From Pampus argenteus (taxonomy: Eukaryota; Chordata; Actinopteri; Scombriformes; Stromateidae): 64,000 nucleotides of DNA. Both the position numbers and the translations under genes were made by a program. How positions within the stretch are numbered: position 1 is the first letter of the stretch; the number at the start of each line of letters is the position of its first letter. The notes beneath the pieces are model-generated. The model was not told the origin of the DNA. It saw nothing but the letters and a program-made list of their open reading frames with translations, and ran no database searches. Shown here in pieces: positions 39,501 to 53,185 of the stretch. The stretch covers positions 22,332,001 through 22,396,000 of the forward strand of contig CM072870.1 of the NCBI GenBank assembly GCA_036937835.1. Reading direction: 5' to 3'.

Positions 39501-42500
39501 TGGTCATGATCGTAACTCATGTTAATGTTTGAAAGTTTTATGACCTGTTAGATACAACATGTTAGAGTGTGTGTGTGTGTGTGTGTGTGTGGTTATATCT
39601 GCTCTCACCCTGTGAAAGGCTGAACATTAGAAGCAGTCATTTGTTTTGTTGTGCCTCCTGAGGCTCGTTTGTTTGTGTGTTAGTGACTGAGGAAAATGAG
39701 CTCAACCACCAGCTCCAGTATATTCAATAGTGTGTGTGTGTGTGTGTGTGTATATTATCATTGGGCTGCGTGTCTTCTCTCAGTGTGGAGGGTCAGGACA
39801 GACGGAGCAAAGCTGGAATGTTACAAGCAGAAACCTGCAGGGTGCAAACCGACGGCTGCAGAAAAGACGAGTTTTGTAGACTTCAAATGTCTGCCACCGT
39901 TTCCCAGAATGCAACCTAAACCTATGCAACCTATCACAGACTAAAGAAAGCAGAAAAAATCCCCCGTTCATGGGCTGAAATCATGAAACGTTTAACCTGC
40001 AGGAGCTTCTGAAGCCTCCTGTACTGTTTTTCATTCAACCAACCAGAGGAAATCATTTGTTGACAGGATTTACATTCAGCTTTAATGGTTTTATGTGACT
40101 ATTACGATAGAAGCGTTGAATTTCTCCTCTTAAAAGTATCTCAGAGAAACTTTCCCAGCAGGACGAGCGGGAAAATGTGTTTTTTCCACAAACAGCAGTT
40201 GGAGAAAACAAAAAAGGATCAAGGTCGTCTTATATTCGGGCCAGTTTGGTATATTTCCTAAAACCTTCTTCTGATGTTAATGAGGCGTTACGCTGCACGC
40301 TACGGTGTGCTTCTTCCAGGAAAAGAAAAGGGAGTCAGAAATCAGATCCCTGATTAGAAAATAAGGTCAACATCAGCAGGATGCTCGAGATAGCTGCAAC
40401 GCACACACAGCGGCTCAGTCATGTTAAATATAGCAGTTTATAACAGACGCAGTCTAAATACAACAAAATGAGAAAAATCACTCAAGAATGAATCATAACG
40501 GGAGGCGATGATTCTGCAGCGTGTGTGTTTGAGTGGGTTGTTGCTGCGGTGTGAATCAAACTGTGTGCGTGCGTGTGTGCGTGCGTCGGTGTTCGTGGAA
40601 GTCACTGCGGCCGTCCCTCCCCATCCTGATTGGGTGTTATTAACCTTTGGGTTTTAGCCAGTGAAGGAGCTTCCAACAAAACATCCTGCTTCCTCCTGGT
40701 CAGCAGCTGACTGCAGGAGCACAAACACACCGAACAACTCGTCTCTGGCTGCACGCCTGCAGCTGTCTGATATTTCCATGATGTCGGTGTCATTGTTTGC
40801 TTTCAGTTTTCACATGTTGTGGTCAAAACTGGAACTTTCTGGTTGGTTCATAAGTTTAGATGTAATGAAACCTAGAAGAAAAAATCTGATTCATGTTTCA
40901 GAAATCTGTTTTATGTTATTGAAAGTTCACATTTTGAACTCGGCGGCTCCAACACGGCATCACTTCTTCCTTTCTTTTTCCATGAGAAATAATCTGAGCC
41001 TGCAGATGTGACTGAGTTGAAACGTGTGATTAGACACACTCTCACACACACACACACACACACACGCAGCAGGAACATGCCCGGGATTAAAAAGCATTCA
41101 AGTTCAGATATCAGTTTAATCCTCAGGGGAATGAAACGGGCGATCAGTGAAGATCAGGCCACACGCTAAAGCCTGGTACGAGTTACACTGTCGGGTGGAT
41201 GGGTGGGTGGATGGCAGGTGTAGTACTGTTAAAATGCAAAGGTATTTTAGAAAGGTGTCTACAGGATTCACTGTTGGCTCAAATGTCATTTTTGTTTCTT
41301 TTGCATACATATATGTAATGCAACAGAAATATAACGTATAAAACAGCCGATGCAGTAAATGTGTTTAAAGCATCCTGACGTGTGGACGCTTGTCAACCTG
41401 CGACGATGCGCGTCACCGTCCGGTCGGTGTGGCGTTAACACTGAAAACACAACAGGCTGGTGTTTTGGTGCGCCGCGTGTTGCCCCTTTATTCCTGCTGG
41501 TTGTAAACGGTTATGAGCGCCCTTCTGCTGAGCATAATCTATATTTCTTTGTTGATTTACAGGAATGATGTGATAAAAACGTGCATCATATGAAAGAGTT
41601 TTACATGCAGGTAGAAGGTGTGTTTTAGAGACCCGGTGACTCTGCTCAGTCTAACTGGTGCACTGTGATTCGTCCTTATTCACCTTTAAACTGGCCCCTC
41701 AGTTCAGTCTGTGGCTTTTAACTTTCTGGGAGCATGTTTAGCATAGAAATCAGACATAATAACAGTATACAAATAATACAAAACAATCACCAAAAGACAG
41801 TGACGCTGACAGTGACGATATTGCGGCAAACGTCTCTTCCAAAATGTAATTGTTGAATTACAAAATCATTTCATTATGAATTCTCCCTCAGGGATCATTA
41901 CAGGTTTTATTACACCTTAATTATGGCGTTTGTGCCACATGCCAACATGCTCATAGTGTGTGTGTGTGTGTGTTTGTTTGTTTTCTGGCTGCTGACACCG
42001 TTACAGTTTATGCTAATAACCTCCATGTTTGTGTTCTGGCTTCTGGATCATTTTGTTGGCTGGCCTCCGTCTCCCCCTCCTCCTCCCCCTCCTCTCTACT
42101 TCCTTCTCTCTCGTTTCCATCTGTTTATCCTGAGTCATAGCAGAGCTGTTTTGGCTGCACTCAGACTGTGTTGTAATGGCTTTTTCACAACACACTGATG
42201 GTGAATTTAAAATGTGAGTCCACGCTGCGTTATGAGAAATGGATGTACGCTTCAACTCGAGGTCTTGTTGACTTGAACCAGTTTAAGACGTTTTAATTTT
42301 GGGAGGATTTCGGTCGACACAGGTCGTGTTCAGATTTGCTTCGCCCTCGGGTGAACTGAGACAGACAGTTAATAAAATTCACTGTCACTGCTGCATAATG
42401 CATGAAGCACCGTCTCTTCACACAAGGTGAAAGTTAATGTTTTCATTATAAAATTCAGCAGGTGTATTTTGTCATGAATATCATTTCCACTTTTCCACCG

Positions 42501-42534
42501 TGTCTCATTGGTTCCTGCAGACAGAAACGTAAGC

Positions 42535-42700
42535 AATCAATTGATTAACTGACTGGTTTCCAACTATTATCAATCACCAAGTATTCTGATAGTTTTGAGT
42601 CAGTTTTATAAGGAAATAAATGTCTGATTTCAGCTTCTGAATGTGAAAATGTTTTCTGGTGTCTTTATCCCGACCAAACAAGAAAAAATCAACCCAACGA
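42535..42700 (-). repeat. Dispersed repeat, AATCGATTAATCG family
   Basis: AGCAATCAATTGATTAACTG, TCTGATAGTTTTGAGTCAGT, GATTTCAGCTTCTGAATGTG and TTTTCTGGTGTCTTTAT occur in reverse-orientation order. Confidence 0.65.
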
Positions 42701-44351
42701 AACCCTAAAACCCTCCAAAAAATACATGTTTTACAAAACTAATAATGACCTAAGACCACCACTGCTGACCCTCCTTGACCTCTAATGAGGCCTTGGAGGG
42801 GGTGGGAGGGTGTATGAGGAGGTGTATGAGTGGGTGGAGGGGTCACGTCACTTCAACATGGAGACCTGTGAAAACGCTCCATTAGTCTCCATGTTCACTG
42901 ATCTTTGACAGATGGCCCCGTCCAGGAATGAAAACAGAGAGCGCTCGGTTAACCGCGGCATCCCAGCGGCCAAACCACACATTTATACTGGCAGCCAGCA
43001 CAGCTGGAGCCTTATGGGAATAATGGAGCATGCTAGCTTTGTATTACGTAGCCTCACTTTGCTTTGGAAAAGTAATGGCTTGCCACGGTGAATTATGAAG
43101 ATGGATCCCATTGTAGAAGTTCGGTCGGATACAGTCGGAGCTTCTTCTTTGATTGTTGTTGGTCTGTGAGAGGAACGTGATTAAAACATGTTGGATAGTT
43201 CATTGATCTCATCGCACATACATGAACCGAGACACGTGAAGTTCAGGTTCATCAGGGTCTGATTGTGTGTCGCTACCAGAAAGCCGCCTCCTCCTCCTCC
43301 TCCGCCGCCTCCTCCTCCTCCTCTCTGATTCGTATCCAGAGGCTTTACGTTTCCAGATATAAAGCTGTATAATCCTCAAAGCTCCGGCAAATGAAAATGT
43401 GAGTTAACGACGTGGAACTCGCCCTCGTCCAAGCTGCAGCTTTCCCTCCGTTCCTTTCTGTTATGCAGCCAAAGTGCACCTCGTTGTTTTTTTTGCTGAA
43501 CACGTTCACATCTCCAGACGTTCTTCTGTATGTCTGCGTGACATAAAATATTGTTATTGTGCTTGGAGCAAATGATGCGTTTCACATTTCACTCATCGAG
43601 CTGCCAGCGCTTCCCAGAGGGCTCGTATGTAGACACACAACTGGATCTCATGACCTTCAAATTAAGCAAACTTTACAAGTTAAACAGCAGTTATAAGTCA
43701 AGGTGCTCCATGTACAGCCGCCAGAGGCAACACACTTTACATCAGACTTAAAACGCAACCAAGAGGGAAATACAACCAGTAAAAATATCATGTAATAAAT
43801 ATCACAAATATGTTTCGTATTTGATCTGAAACTTCAGTCAGAAACTTTCTAAATTCTTTGGCACCGTTATAAAACTGTTAAAATGGGACAATTAAAGGAG
43901 CATTCTGCCTTTTTTAATGGAAATAAATGATTAAACTCTCCTCAACGTTTTTCGTACTTCCTCTAAAATCCTCCTTTTTATCTGCTTAACGAGGACGCCG
44001 CTCCGGGCTCATTAAAGCACCCTCTGCCCCAAAAGACGTCATGAATAGTGAAGTAGTGTTTACACTAAGCACTGTGAAGCTGTGAAAATCCAATTTACTG
44101 GTTCCTCTAAAACACGGAGCTACAGAGGGTGGAGGCGTCGGAGGTTGTACATCCAACCTGCTGCTGAATGTGGCGTTGGACACAAATCTCAAACGAGGTT
44201 AATATAGATATATGTAGAATATAATTATGATCTGCTGCCACCAGCATCTGTCATTTTAACCAAAAAATATGGATTGGGCCTTTTAAATGTAAATCCTCTG
44301 GCCTATAGGTGGACACCCAAAGCAGAAACTGTCTGCTGAGTCATTGTGTAT

Positions 44352-44352
<1 letters not shown>

Positions 44353-44405
<53 letters not shown>
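44353..44405. repeat. (CA)n microsatellite
   Basis: About 26 CA units in mast2 intron 1. Confidence 0.97.
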
Positions 44406-44407
<2 letters not shown>

Positions 44408-47400
44408 TCTGAACGTACACTTTGTCCTCGTTCTGCCGTTGGGTCAAAGCCAGACGTTTAATGAGCTTCATCATTGTGAAAAACCATTTAACTCTCGCCT
44501 TACAAAGGTCAGTCTAAATGCTAATGATGGTGTGTGTGTGTGTGTGTGTGTGTGTGTTCATCATTCATTCATAAGTAACCAGCTTACTGTATAATTAAAA
44601 CACAATAATCATCCAAACTAAAAGAGATTAATCACTTTCTTTCTCGTGTTGCACATGATCATCATTTAAATCATTTATTGATCACAAATATCAAACACGT
44701 GGCTCCAGTTACTAAAGTGTGAGGATTTTATTTATTTATTAAATTATTTATAAATTATTTGAGTGGATTATTAAAGGCTCAGTTACATCAGATAAATATC
44801 TCATAAGTATTTAATCTTCTCAGTATTTTTTAATCTCAAACTTTTACCTGCTTAAATAAACGATAAGACGAGAAACTCCAACCGATGCAGCGATCAATCT
44901 TCTGATTTTTAACAATCAATAAGTGATCATTCAGTCGTGTTTTTAGCCAGTTTCAGTCTGTACGTTCTTCCTCTCAGAACAGTGTGTGTTTGTGTGATCA
45001 GAGGAAAGAGGGAAGAAGAAGAAGAGTGTGAAGAGCGAGCGGTGACATTTAGTGAAAGCGACCTACTGTTCACACAGAAACCTTCCTTCTGCAACATTTT
45101 TCACTCCTCGTTTCCGTCCCTCCTTTTCCCCGTTTTAATGAAGAGATGCACAACAAGCGTCCAACCCCACCCCCCCTCCCCCCCTCCCCCGGTGGGACCA
45201 GGAGGCCCAGCAGCCGGTCAGTGAAGGTCACCTCACACTGAGAGAGGAGGCGTTAGAGGAGCCAGGCTGGGGATGACCTGCTGAGTCTGACCTCACATTA
45301 AAACACACCTCATCTATCATTCCTCTGTTCCTTTCCTTTTCTTCGTCCTGTCCTGATTTTGCATATTACGTGTGTTTTGTTTTCCTTTTCTCTTTGTGAT
45401 AACATGTTGGAGCTGGCGTGTTGCATTTTTATACACAAAGGGAAGGTGTGTCTCTACACTTTTGGCATTTACCTGCCCAATTACTTATTGTACCTGCCTG
45501 AAAGTCGATTTCTATCAAGACAATGAACCTTTTAGCCTTTTGTGAACTGAGGCGTGAAAACAGTCTTCCTCTTTTAAACTGTTTCCCTCAAACATCTTAT
45601 TTAATATTCAGTTTACTGTTGGAAGACTAAAGAAACCAGCTAAATTAGCTAAATATTAACTGGTTGCAGCTTTTCTGTGTCGACAGTCTAGCAGCCTGAA
45701 AATCTTTTAATTGAGGTTTTAAAATGTTTGATATATAGAAACTTCTGGATGTTTTGTGGCCATAAATGAGCCTCTTTTTCTTCTTCTTTTGCCCTCATCC
45801 TCCCTCCCTGATCTCGGTGTGACCTCACTCTGGCCCACTGCTGGAGTCTCTTATCTCTGACGGCCTCGCCTCAGTGTTTGCTGGCTGCAGCCGTGACCCC
45901 GGTCCAAACCGTAGCTGGCGGACTCGGATGTGTCTGTCCGCAGCGTTTTGCAGCGAGGTGGTTGATTGTTCTCAGCAGGTTGTGACTGCTGCTGCTGCTG
46001 CTGACGATGATGATGATGATGATGACGATGATGTTGTGAATCCAGGTCTGATGGTTTTAGGATGACCGCGCTCCCCGCTTTGATAACATCTCTCCTCTGA
46101 CAGCTGCAGCACACAGATAGACACAGAATATTAACTGCGGCAGGAACACAAACGTATACAGAAAGGTCTTACACAGCGTGAGTGTAGCTGTGGTCGGTGT
46201 TGTCTGGCAACGGTGTTTGTTTTTGTTCGGGTTGTTGCTTGACAACGTGACAACTATGCAGCAAAATCATTTCATAAAAACTCTAAAATTTGGTTGCAAA
46301 ATTGTTGGAAGTGTGAAGCGTCCAGGTTGGTTTGTAAGTCTATACGTCTTCACATATATACATGTATAATATTATATTATTAAATATATTCTTTAAACTG
46401 CTGATATTTTCTGGGCTACATTTGGATTTTTCTCCTTTTTCTACAAATTCACACAAACCAGACCTTGTTAGAGTATTTTAATTAGACGAGTCCCTATTTA
46501 ACGTTGCTAAAACCGAACCACAATCTTAATTAGTTCCTAATAACAAGGTGATTTTAACACTTAAAACTTAAAAGTTTCCATCAGCTTTTTTTTGGCCTTA
46601 TTAAATCCTTTGTTCTCTCGTTCTCTCGTCCTGAGGTTTACGATATAAATGAAGCAGTGTGGACGTCTTCGAGCTTCCTCACCTGTTATGGTATTCACGG
46701 CTGGCTGATACACCGTAAGCTCGACTGTACACCGTATCTGATGAACGGCTTCACTGTTTCCACTTCACTCACTGTTTCTGAAAGGAGCAGCTTCGTTCGC
46801 TTCACTCTGAGGTTCTAACTCGGTCACTTGTTGCTGGTGTTGGTAACAGTTGCCGTTAACAACAGCAGCGAGATGCTGTGATCTCAGCGAACACCGTGCT
46901 GTTACTGATTAACCGTAAGACGCTGTTTCTCTGCAGATACCAGCCTCACCGTGTTGTGGTGTTAAGCTGCACCGTTCTGTAACAGCTGCCTGAAAACTAA
47001 GCATTTATACGCACTTGAAGGAACATTTAACTCACTTAAAGCGTCATTAAGAAGAACCGGTTGTTTAAATTGGAACAAACACACTTAAAGTGACTACTGC
47101 CAGGAGCCTGGTGCGTTTCGAAGCGTGATCTACGCTCACAGTAACATTCCTCACAGCTCTCTAATTCACGTCAGTAGCTGAATGAGGTTTTTCTTCCACT
47201 CGGTCTCCTGATTGTGGCATTTAAAGCTCATTAAATCACATTGTTCTCCGTGGTGACTGCGGATTCTTGTTTTTTGGCTCGTGTTTTGATAGCTTTTGCT
47301 TTGCGTGCCGACACATTTTTGCCACAAACCGCAGCTTTTCTCACGGCTCACTTCGCACTCCTCCCTCCATCATTCACATCCACAACTCTTCCTCCCCATT

Positions 47401-47730
47401 TTTCTCCTTCGGTCACATTTCTTCCTCCCATTTTTTTTTTTTTGTTTCTCCCCTGAGCACCTCGTTTCAGCTCTAACACAGCTGGAAAACATCAGCACCA
47501 ATATTAACTTTGATTAACAGCCATATATTGACACACACAGGTCTGACACAGCACATGCCTCCTCTGACAGACAGGAAGCAGGTATGATGCAATGTAATCC
47601 TGCACAGACACACCACATGTGATTAAACTCATGATACATAATAGTCTGAATTCTCTCCGTTAACCTGTTCACCTCCAACACACGGCGACACCGGCGTCAA
47701 CGGTGTTGAGCTCAGGCCTGAGACGCTCTT

Positions 47731-47880
47731 AAAAACTCACCGTACACAACCTGCTCAGCACCAAACGGCTAACAGACAGCTAGCTGTAGACTAGCTGGTG
47801 AACATAATGGAGCATTTAGCAGCTAAAGAGCCAGATAGGAGCTGCTAATGTTGCTCCCTAACTGCTGGATGTGGAAATAA
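47731..47880 (+). repeat. Dispersed repeat copy 1 (AAAAACTCACCGTACACAAC)
   Basis: The stretch from AAAAACTCACCGTACACAAC through CGGCTAACAGACAGCTAGCT and GGAGCATTTAGCAGCTAAAG to CTGCTGGATGTGGAAAT recurs in the same orientation at 58870-59062. Compared with that copy, this one has an extra AGACTAGCTG piece and lacks the GTTAATAGAGAGCAGAAACA block. Confidence 0.8.
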
Positions 47881-48484
47881 CCTGTTTGCTCAGGTGACTC
47901 AGGTGAAGACATGTCAGTTTGCTGAGCTGTCTGTTGACATTAAAGCTCAGTAGTTTGTAATATCATCTGTAGAAGTTTTAGGATTTGTCTTAAACCTGCT
48001 TGGATCAAACACAAAATCAATAAAAGCTGCTGATGGATGAGAATAAAATCACAAAGTAACAAACAGCTTTTAGTAAATTGTCCACCGTAAGGTAATTGAG
48101 ATTTTGGAAACGTGCCTGATCAGGGAGGGAGTCTCGACATGTACGTAATGTTCCTTTAGTCTGCTGAGGCGGCAGGGCGGTTGAGACATTTGGGGCCTGA
48201 AGGAACGAGTGTTTATGATTCCCAGAGGAGAACTACTTTCTGACACACTTATATAATGTCATATATAATGTCTACGTATGGAGCTTGGAGAATTTAAAAA
48301 TAAAAAAAAAATAAGTCTGTTCAGTAACTTAAAGAAAAAATGCAGAATTTTTCTAGTAAAATACTGAAAATGGTCACCAGCACTGTGGTTGTTTACAGGC
48401 TAAAACACATGCAACAATCACTAATATGGTTGAAGTTTATCACACCTTTTAGTCATAATTTCCGTCATAACATCGTCCTCACTA

Positions 48485-48610
48485 GAACTGCAAGAATTAG
48501 TCGATCAATAGAAAATGAACACATACATGTTAGCAAACAAGATATTTAAAGACGTCTACCACTCTTATATCCGTCATTTATTACTAATTTCTGACTTTTT
48601 TCTGGACATT
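48485..48610 (-). repeat. Dispersed repeat fragment, AATCGATTAATCG family
   Basis: GAACTGCAAGAATTAGTCGA followed by TCAATAGAAAATGAAC is the reverse right end of the family; TTTCTGACTTTTTTCTGGAC lies further on. Confidence 0.55.
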
Positions 48611-49350
48611 ACGTGATAAAATAACAGGAAGTTGCCATCGTAGAAACGTGTTTCCAGTGAACGGGGTTCTCCGGTGTCGAGGTCGGCCACAAAATCTTCT
48701 TTTCCAGAGAGAAAGTGAAGAAGAAATTTAGAAATAAATCAGCTGAATGTTGAAATCGGGGCCTCCTCTGTGGTCTGTTGTGATGCTGAGGCAACACTTC
48801 AGCACTTCTGTGGTCAGACTACACACCCACACACAGAGGAGTTGGTGAAAAACAACCAAAACAACACACTTCATCCTGAATTATTCTGCTTGGTGCACTT
48901 CGCTGCATAACGCTGAACCATCTATCTCCCCCCAGAGCTTGTGCATTAAAAATTCACTCTCTCAGGCCAGTGGGCGTAATTCCTCGCTGGCTCTTCAGCC
49001 GTCAGCTCATTGAGTCAACAGACGACACACTCGGAGCCCAGAGAGTTTTAAAATCACGTTTTGGATCGTCGCGCCTCTTTTGCTGCCAGAAAAACAATAC
49101 ACAAGATTGATTTTTTTTTTTTTTGCTGTGTGGGCCTGAGCTGCAGTCAAATTATGAGACGACTCTGCTGACTAACACAGCTGCCTGTCTGCCTGCCTGT
49201 CTGCCTGTCTGTCTGTCTTTCTGCCTGCACAGAAAGTTAAACAGTTTTTAATCCGCACCATGCCGCTGGCCGAGCGCCGTGTCGGTTCGTGTTTTGGTTG
49301 CGGGAGCGAGGATTCAGGCTGATGTGGTGACAGATGTGATGGATTGTAGA

Positions 49351-49382
<32 letters not shown>

Positions 49383-51157
49383 GATGCAGCAGGAACTCGA
49401 GCCCAGAGGGCAGCAGGGGGGAAGGGAATGAGACAGGAAGTAGATGCAGTTTCACTTCCTTTTTCTGTGATTGGTAGTTTTTTGGTTAATCGACAGCTGC
49501 TTTTGTTCTCCTTTGTTAAAGTTGCCTGTTCTTTTTTTTTTTTTTTTTTTTTGTATTAGATGAGGAGCAAATTGACTGAAGGAGAACCCACAGCTGCCTC
49601 CTGGTGGTTTAAAAAGTATAAACGCAACTTCACGGTTGGATGTGCGACACGTATGACCCTTTTACCTCAGTGCAAAGCCGCGTAACGTGAACACAGTGGA
49701 AACACGTGGAAACACATGTCCTGGAAAACCTGGAAATTTAGTTTTCCAGTCATGGAAGCACCTTTTAAATTGATTAAATAGACCAAATATGGTAAACGTA
49801 TTATGTTTGAGACGCCATAGACTGCGTTGGTATGACAGGTGTCTCCACCTAGTGGTGGTTGTGTTTTGTGTTTTGACCCTTTGAGGTTGCCATAGCTGGT
49901 CAGCAGCTTAAGTAAACATATGAATATTTCCACAGAGCATAAGAAATATATTTACTGCTTTATTACATTTTGAAATTGTCCATTTCTGTCCGAGTTTGCA
50001 CAGTTAGCAGTGATGAGTGTAGCCGTGGTCAGTAATGAACCTGAGACGCGGCGGGAGGAATAAAACTGGTGTGTTTGGTTTCAGGCCGTGTGAGGATGTA
50101 AAGCTTGACTGGTTTCCACGTCGGCTCTGTGAAGTTTTATGGCCTCTGACAGACGGGAGGGTTTGTTTGCTCTTTGTGCCGCTGATACAGGTGGACGTTT
50201 ACCTGCTGCGGTGGCTGGATGACTCGACGCCTGGAAGATGTTTGCATGTCAATTTGTTTGGCATGAGCGCCTTGCGTCGAGTGAGAACAGGCCTGAGGTG
50301 TAATGAGATAATGATAACGAGTCTCACTGCAGAGGGGATTCATGTATTTTCTATTTAGTGTTTTATGATATAATTCATGCTGTATTATCTGAGTGTCTCT
50401 GACAGTTGAACCAGTGTTTTTAGAGCTTTGCGATATTCATCCCTGTAATATGTCTTGTTGTTTGAGACCGTTGCAGACAGTGTTGTCAATAAATGAGCAG
50501 GAATTGGATATTGCACTAGAGGATACGACACCATGACCCAGACAGGCCTCGGGTCATTTTAGCCTTCTGCAAAGCCTTATGGGAGAAGGAACGAATGGGA
50601 GGCAAAGCTAAATATTTATATTTTAAACGAGGAATAGTACAACATGTGTATATATCAAAGTTGATTCTTTATAACAAAGCAAATCAAACGTGTTGGAGCT
50701 TTTCTGGGAGGATGTAAATTCAACTGTTAAAGACATCAAGAGAACCAGTGAGCCGTAACGTCCCCGTAGGGACATAAAGACGAGACGGACGGCTGGCAGA
50801 AATGTTGCTTATAACCAGGAAACTGTGCAACGCTGCCCCTCCAGGGTAAGAGCAGCGGTTTGAGATTGTTTGGGAAATGTGTTGAATGGAAAAACTGACT
50901 GACGCACTGAGAGTTAAAAGCTGGAAATACTTTTGATACGAATTAGTCGTAATTTTACATGAAACATGATGCTGAGCTTGGAAAGGTGATCGTATGTTCA
51001 CTGACCGCCTGCTTATTCGCTTCAGCCCGACGCAGGTTTGCTTGCTGGCTGTTTCTCTGTGTTTTACTCGTTTTTAGGGGAGCGGCAAGTTCAGGTTTCG
51101 CTGGCGGCGAGTTAACGGAAGCTTTCACTAAAAGCTCTTTCATATGTGCAACCATCT

Positions 51158-51190
<33 letters not shown>
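51158..51190. repeat. (TG)n microsatellite
   Basis: About 16 TG units; two further TG runs follow at about 51322-51350 and 51522-51548. Confidence 0.95.
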
Positions 51191-51192
<2 letters not shown>

Positions 51193-51253
51193 CCGTCCAG
51201 ATGTTTCTGGTCCACCGGCGAGGGAGGAGAGGATATTAGCCCATGCAGGCCTT

Positions 51254-51267
51254 GTTTCCATGGCAAC
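51254..51267. promoter_or_regulatory. RFX X-box-like motif
   Basis: GTTTCCATGGCAAC differs by one base from the symmetric RFX consensus GTTGCCATGGCAAC. It lies in mast2 intron 1, 750 bp before exon 2. Motif match only. Confidence 0.4.
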
Positions 51268-52015
51268 AGCAGATGTTTCCCAAACCGTTTTAAACACAGA
51301 ATCCCGCAAGTACACCTTCTACGTGTGTGTGTGTGTGTGTGTGTGTGTGTTGGCTGTACTGCATTTCCTCCTCTCTTAGGAAAGCTCGTGCATATCGAGC
51401 GAAAGCGGATTATAAATCTGACTCTTCACTCGCTCTGCAGCTGTTGGGTGGCTGAAAGTGTGAGTTCCTCTTAAACTGCTCCTGTTGCAAACTGAGAAAA
51501 ACAGGTGTGTGTTTCCTGATTGTGTGTGTGTGTGTGTGTGTGTGTGTACACTGCTGTGTTTTACGACTTTGTTTTGGCTCTCAGGCCTCTCTCTCTCAGA
51601 CCCGTCATTCTGACTGAAGTTTCTGGGTTTTTTAATCTATTATTTAAAGGTTTTATATACAACATTAATCTCTATTAGATGACCAAAACAAATGTGCGTG
51701 TCGTTTATTTAATAAAGTTGAACAGCATAAAACTTGATCTTTGTGCACGATGTTACTGAATTGCTTATTTCTTGCCTTAAATGTTTTCAGACACTGTTTT
51801 CGCTGCAACATGAGAAAGTTTATTGTCATTTACCTTCACACAGCAGATATATGTGGTGCGCCTGAATGTTGTACCTTTTAAACGCAGGGTCAGGACTTTT
51901 TTATTTAATACAGTAAATGCAAATCTTACACTAAACCTTATCATGAAGGAAAATCAGCATCCAGACATATAATTATATGTGAATCAGTCTAATGATTCTT
52001 CTCACCTCCCTACAG

Positions 52016-52166
52016 AAGGACTTTGCGCCTCCTCCTCCTCTCCTCTTCAGAAAGCTGAGTAACCCCGACCTGTCACCCGCGGCAACCGCTGCCACCAAAT
52101 CCAAACTGCACCGGCAGCTGAGTCAGGATGAGAGCCGCGCCCGCCGCAGCAGCATGGCCATGACCG
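52016..52166 (+). CDS. mast2: mast2 exon 2: LLFRKLSNPDLS ... LHRQLSQDESR
   Basis: Acceptor CTCCCTACAG and donor GTAAAA (then CA repeat); phase 0 in, 1 out. The peptide KDFAPPPPLLFRKLSNPDLS matches human MAST2 SPLLFRKLSNPDIFS, and KSKLHRQLSQDESRARRSS matches VKLQRQLSQDDCKLWRG. RKLS, RQLS and RRSS are Arg-x-x-Ser-type basophilic kinase sites. Confidence 0.93.
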
Positions 52167-53015
52167 GTAAAACACACACACACACACACACAGTTTTTGT
52201 TGTTTTGTTTGTTTTAATTTTACACAAAGGATAAAAACTGATGTTTGAGGGTTTAGCTCATATATCACACGTGTTCTTATGACGTTTCAGAGTAACCAGA
52301 TATATATGTAAAGTGGTTTTGAATACAACTGTTGGTTTGCATATAAGACTTCATCATAATCATTATCCAAAGTGTTTCTTTAAACTTTAAACTGAAATGT
52401 CATCATGTCACTCCAAAATATTTTATTCTAGCAGCAAAAAAACGAACGTCACAATTGTGACACAAGTATCCAAGTAAATAAATAAATAAGAAAATATATA
52501 TAAAATAGAAAATAAATAGAGTTAAATATTAATTATCAAAAAGAGGGAATTAGAAATAAGCCTGGCTCTAATAACGGCCTGGTGCAGTTGAGGTTAATAA
52601 ACTATTAGAGGAAATACGGTAATTTTGTTTACATAGTTAATATGTAGATTGGGATTAAGAGAACTGTGTTTTATTTATTTAGTTTTGTTTACTTGGTTAA
52701 TTCATGTGAAGTTAATCAACATTCATATTGTTCTTTACTGGTCATGATATTTAATAAAACATTTAATAAATGTACCGTATTTAATAAAACTTTATAAGTG
52801 AAAACTCAAACTCACCACATATTAATCACCAAACAGATAATATGATTAATCACATGTGAAACAACATGTTGTGTCATTAAGTTAGTTGTTCCTCCCTTGA
52901 TGGAAACAAAGATCCTCCCAGTTATTCAGGGTGGACTCGTTATGTCTGAATCAGACCTGTGTGAAGATTGAAACGTGTCTCTGTTGTCTCTGTTGTCCCC
53001 CGTCTCCGTCCTCAG
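52167..53015 (+). other. mast2: mast2 intron 2
   Basis: An 849-bp AT-rich intron with a CA run at its start (52171-52191). No other feature. Confidence 0.65.
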
Positions 53016-53185
53016 GTAAGCAGCTGCTGCCTCTATCCAGCAGTCTGCACACTGGGGTGAGTCAGCTGGCCTGGCAGGGAGGACTCGCCGCTGCTGCAGG
53101 AGCATCTGCAGGAGGAGGAGACAACAGCCTGGTCCGCATGAGGAGCCAAACGCTGGGACAGTCTGCTCCATCACTCACCGGCCTG
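53016..53185 (+). CDS. mast2: mast2 exon 3: GKQLLPLSSSLHTGVSQLAWQ ... SLGQSAPSLTGL
   Basis: Acceptor CGTCCTCAG and donor GTGAGT (then CA repeat); phase 1 in, 0 out. GKQLLPLSSSLHTGVSQLAW matches human GKQLLPLSSSVHSSVGQVTW, and NSLVRMRSQTLGQSAPSLTG matches NLVRMRNQSLGQSAPSLTA. A fish-specific Gly/Ala stretch (GLAAAAGASAGGG) lies between. The next exon should begin with the KELSLPRRGS segment; it is not in this window. Confidence 0.93.

Larger units (their letters stand above)
36233..52015 (+). other. mast2: mast2 intron 1 (15.8 kb)
   Basis: Non-coding. It contains at least five diverged copies of the AATCGATTAATCG repeat, a 47731-47880 dispersed repeat copy, CA/TG microsatellites (38019, 39570, 39731, 44353, 44531, 49353, 51158, 51324, 51525), a C-run with flanking G-runs at 37450, and stretches of unique sequence (for example 42880-43120 and 48930-49060) that could be conserved regulatory elements. 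I found no exon or RNA gene. Confidence 0.6.
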
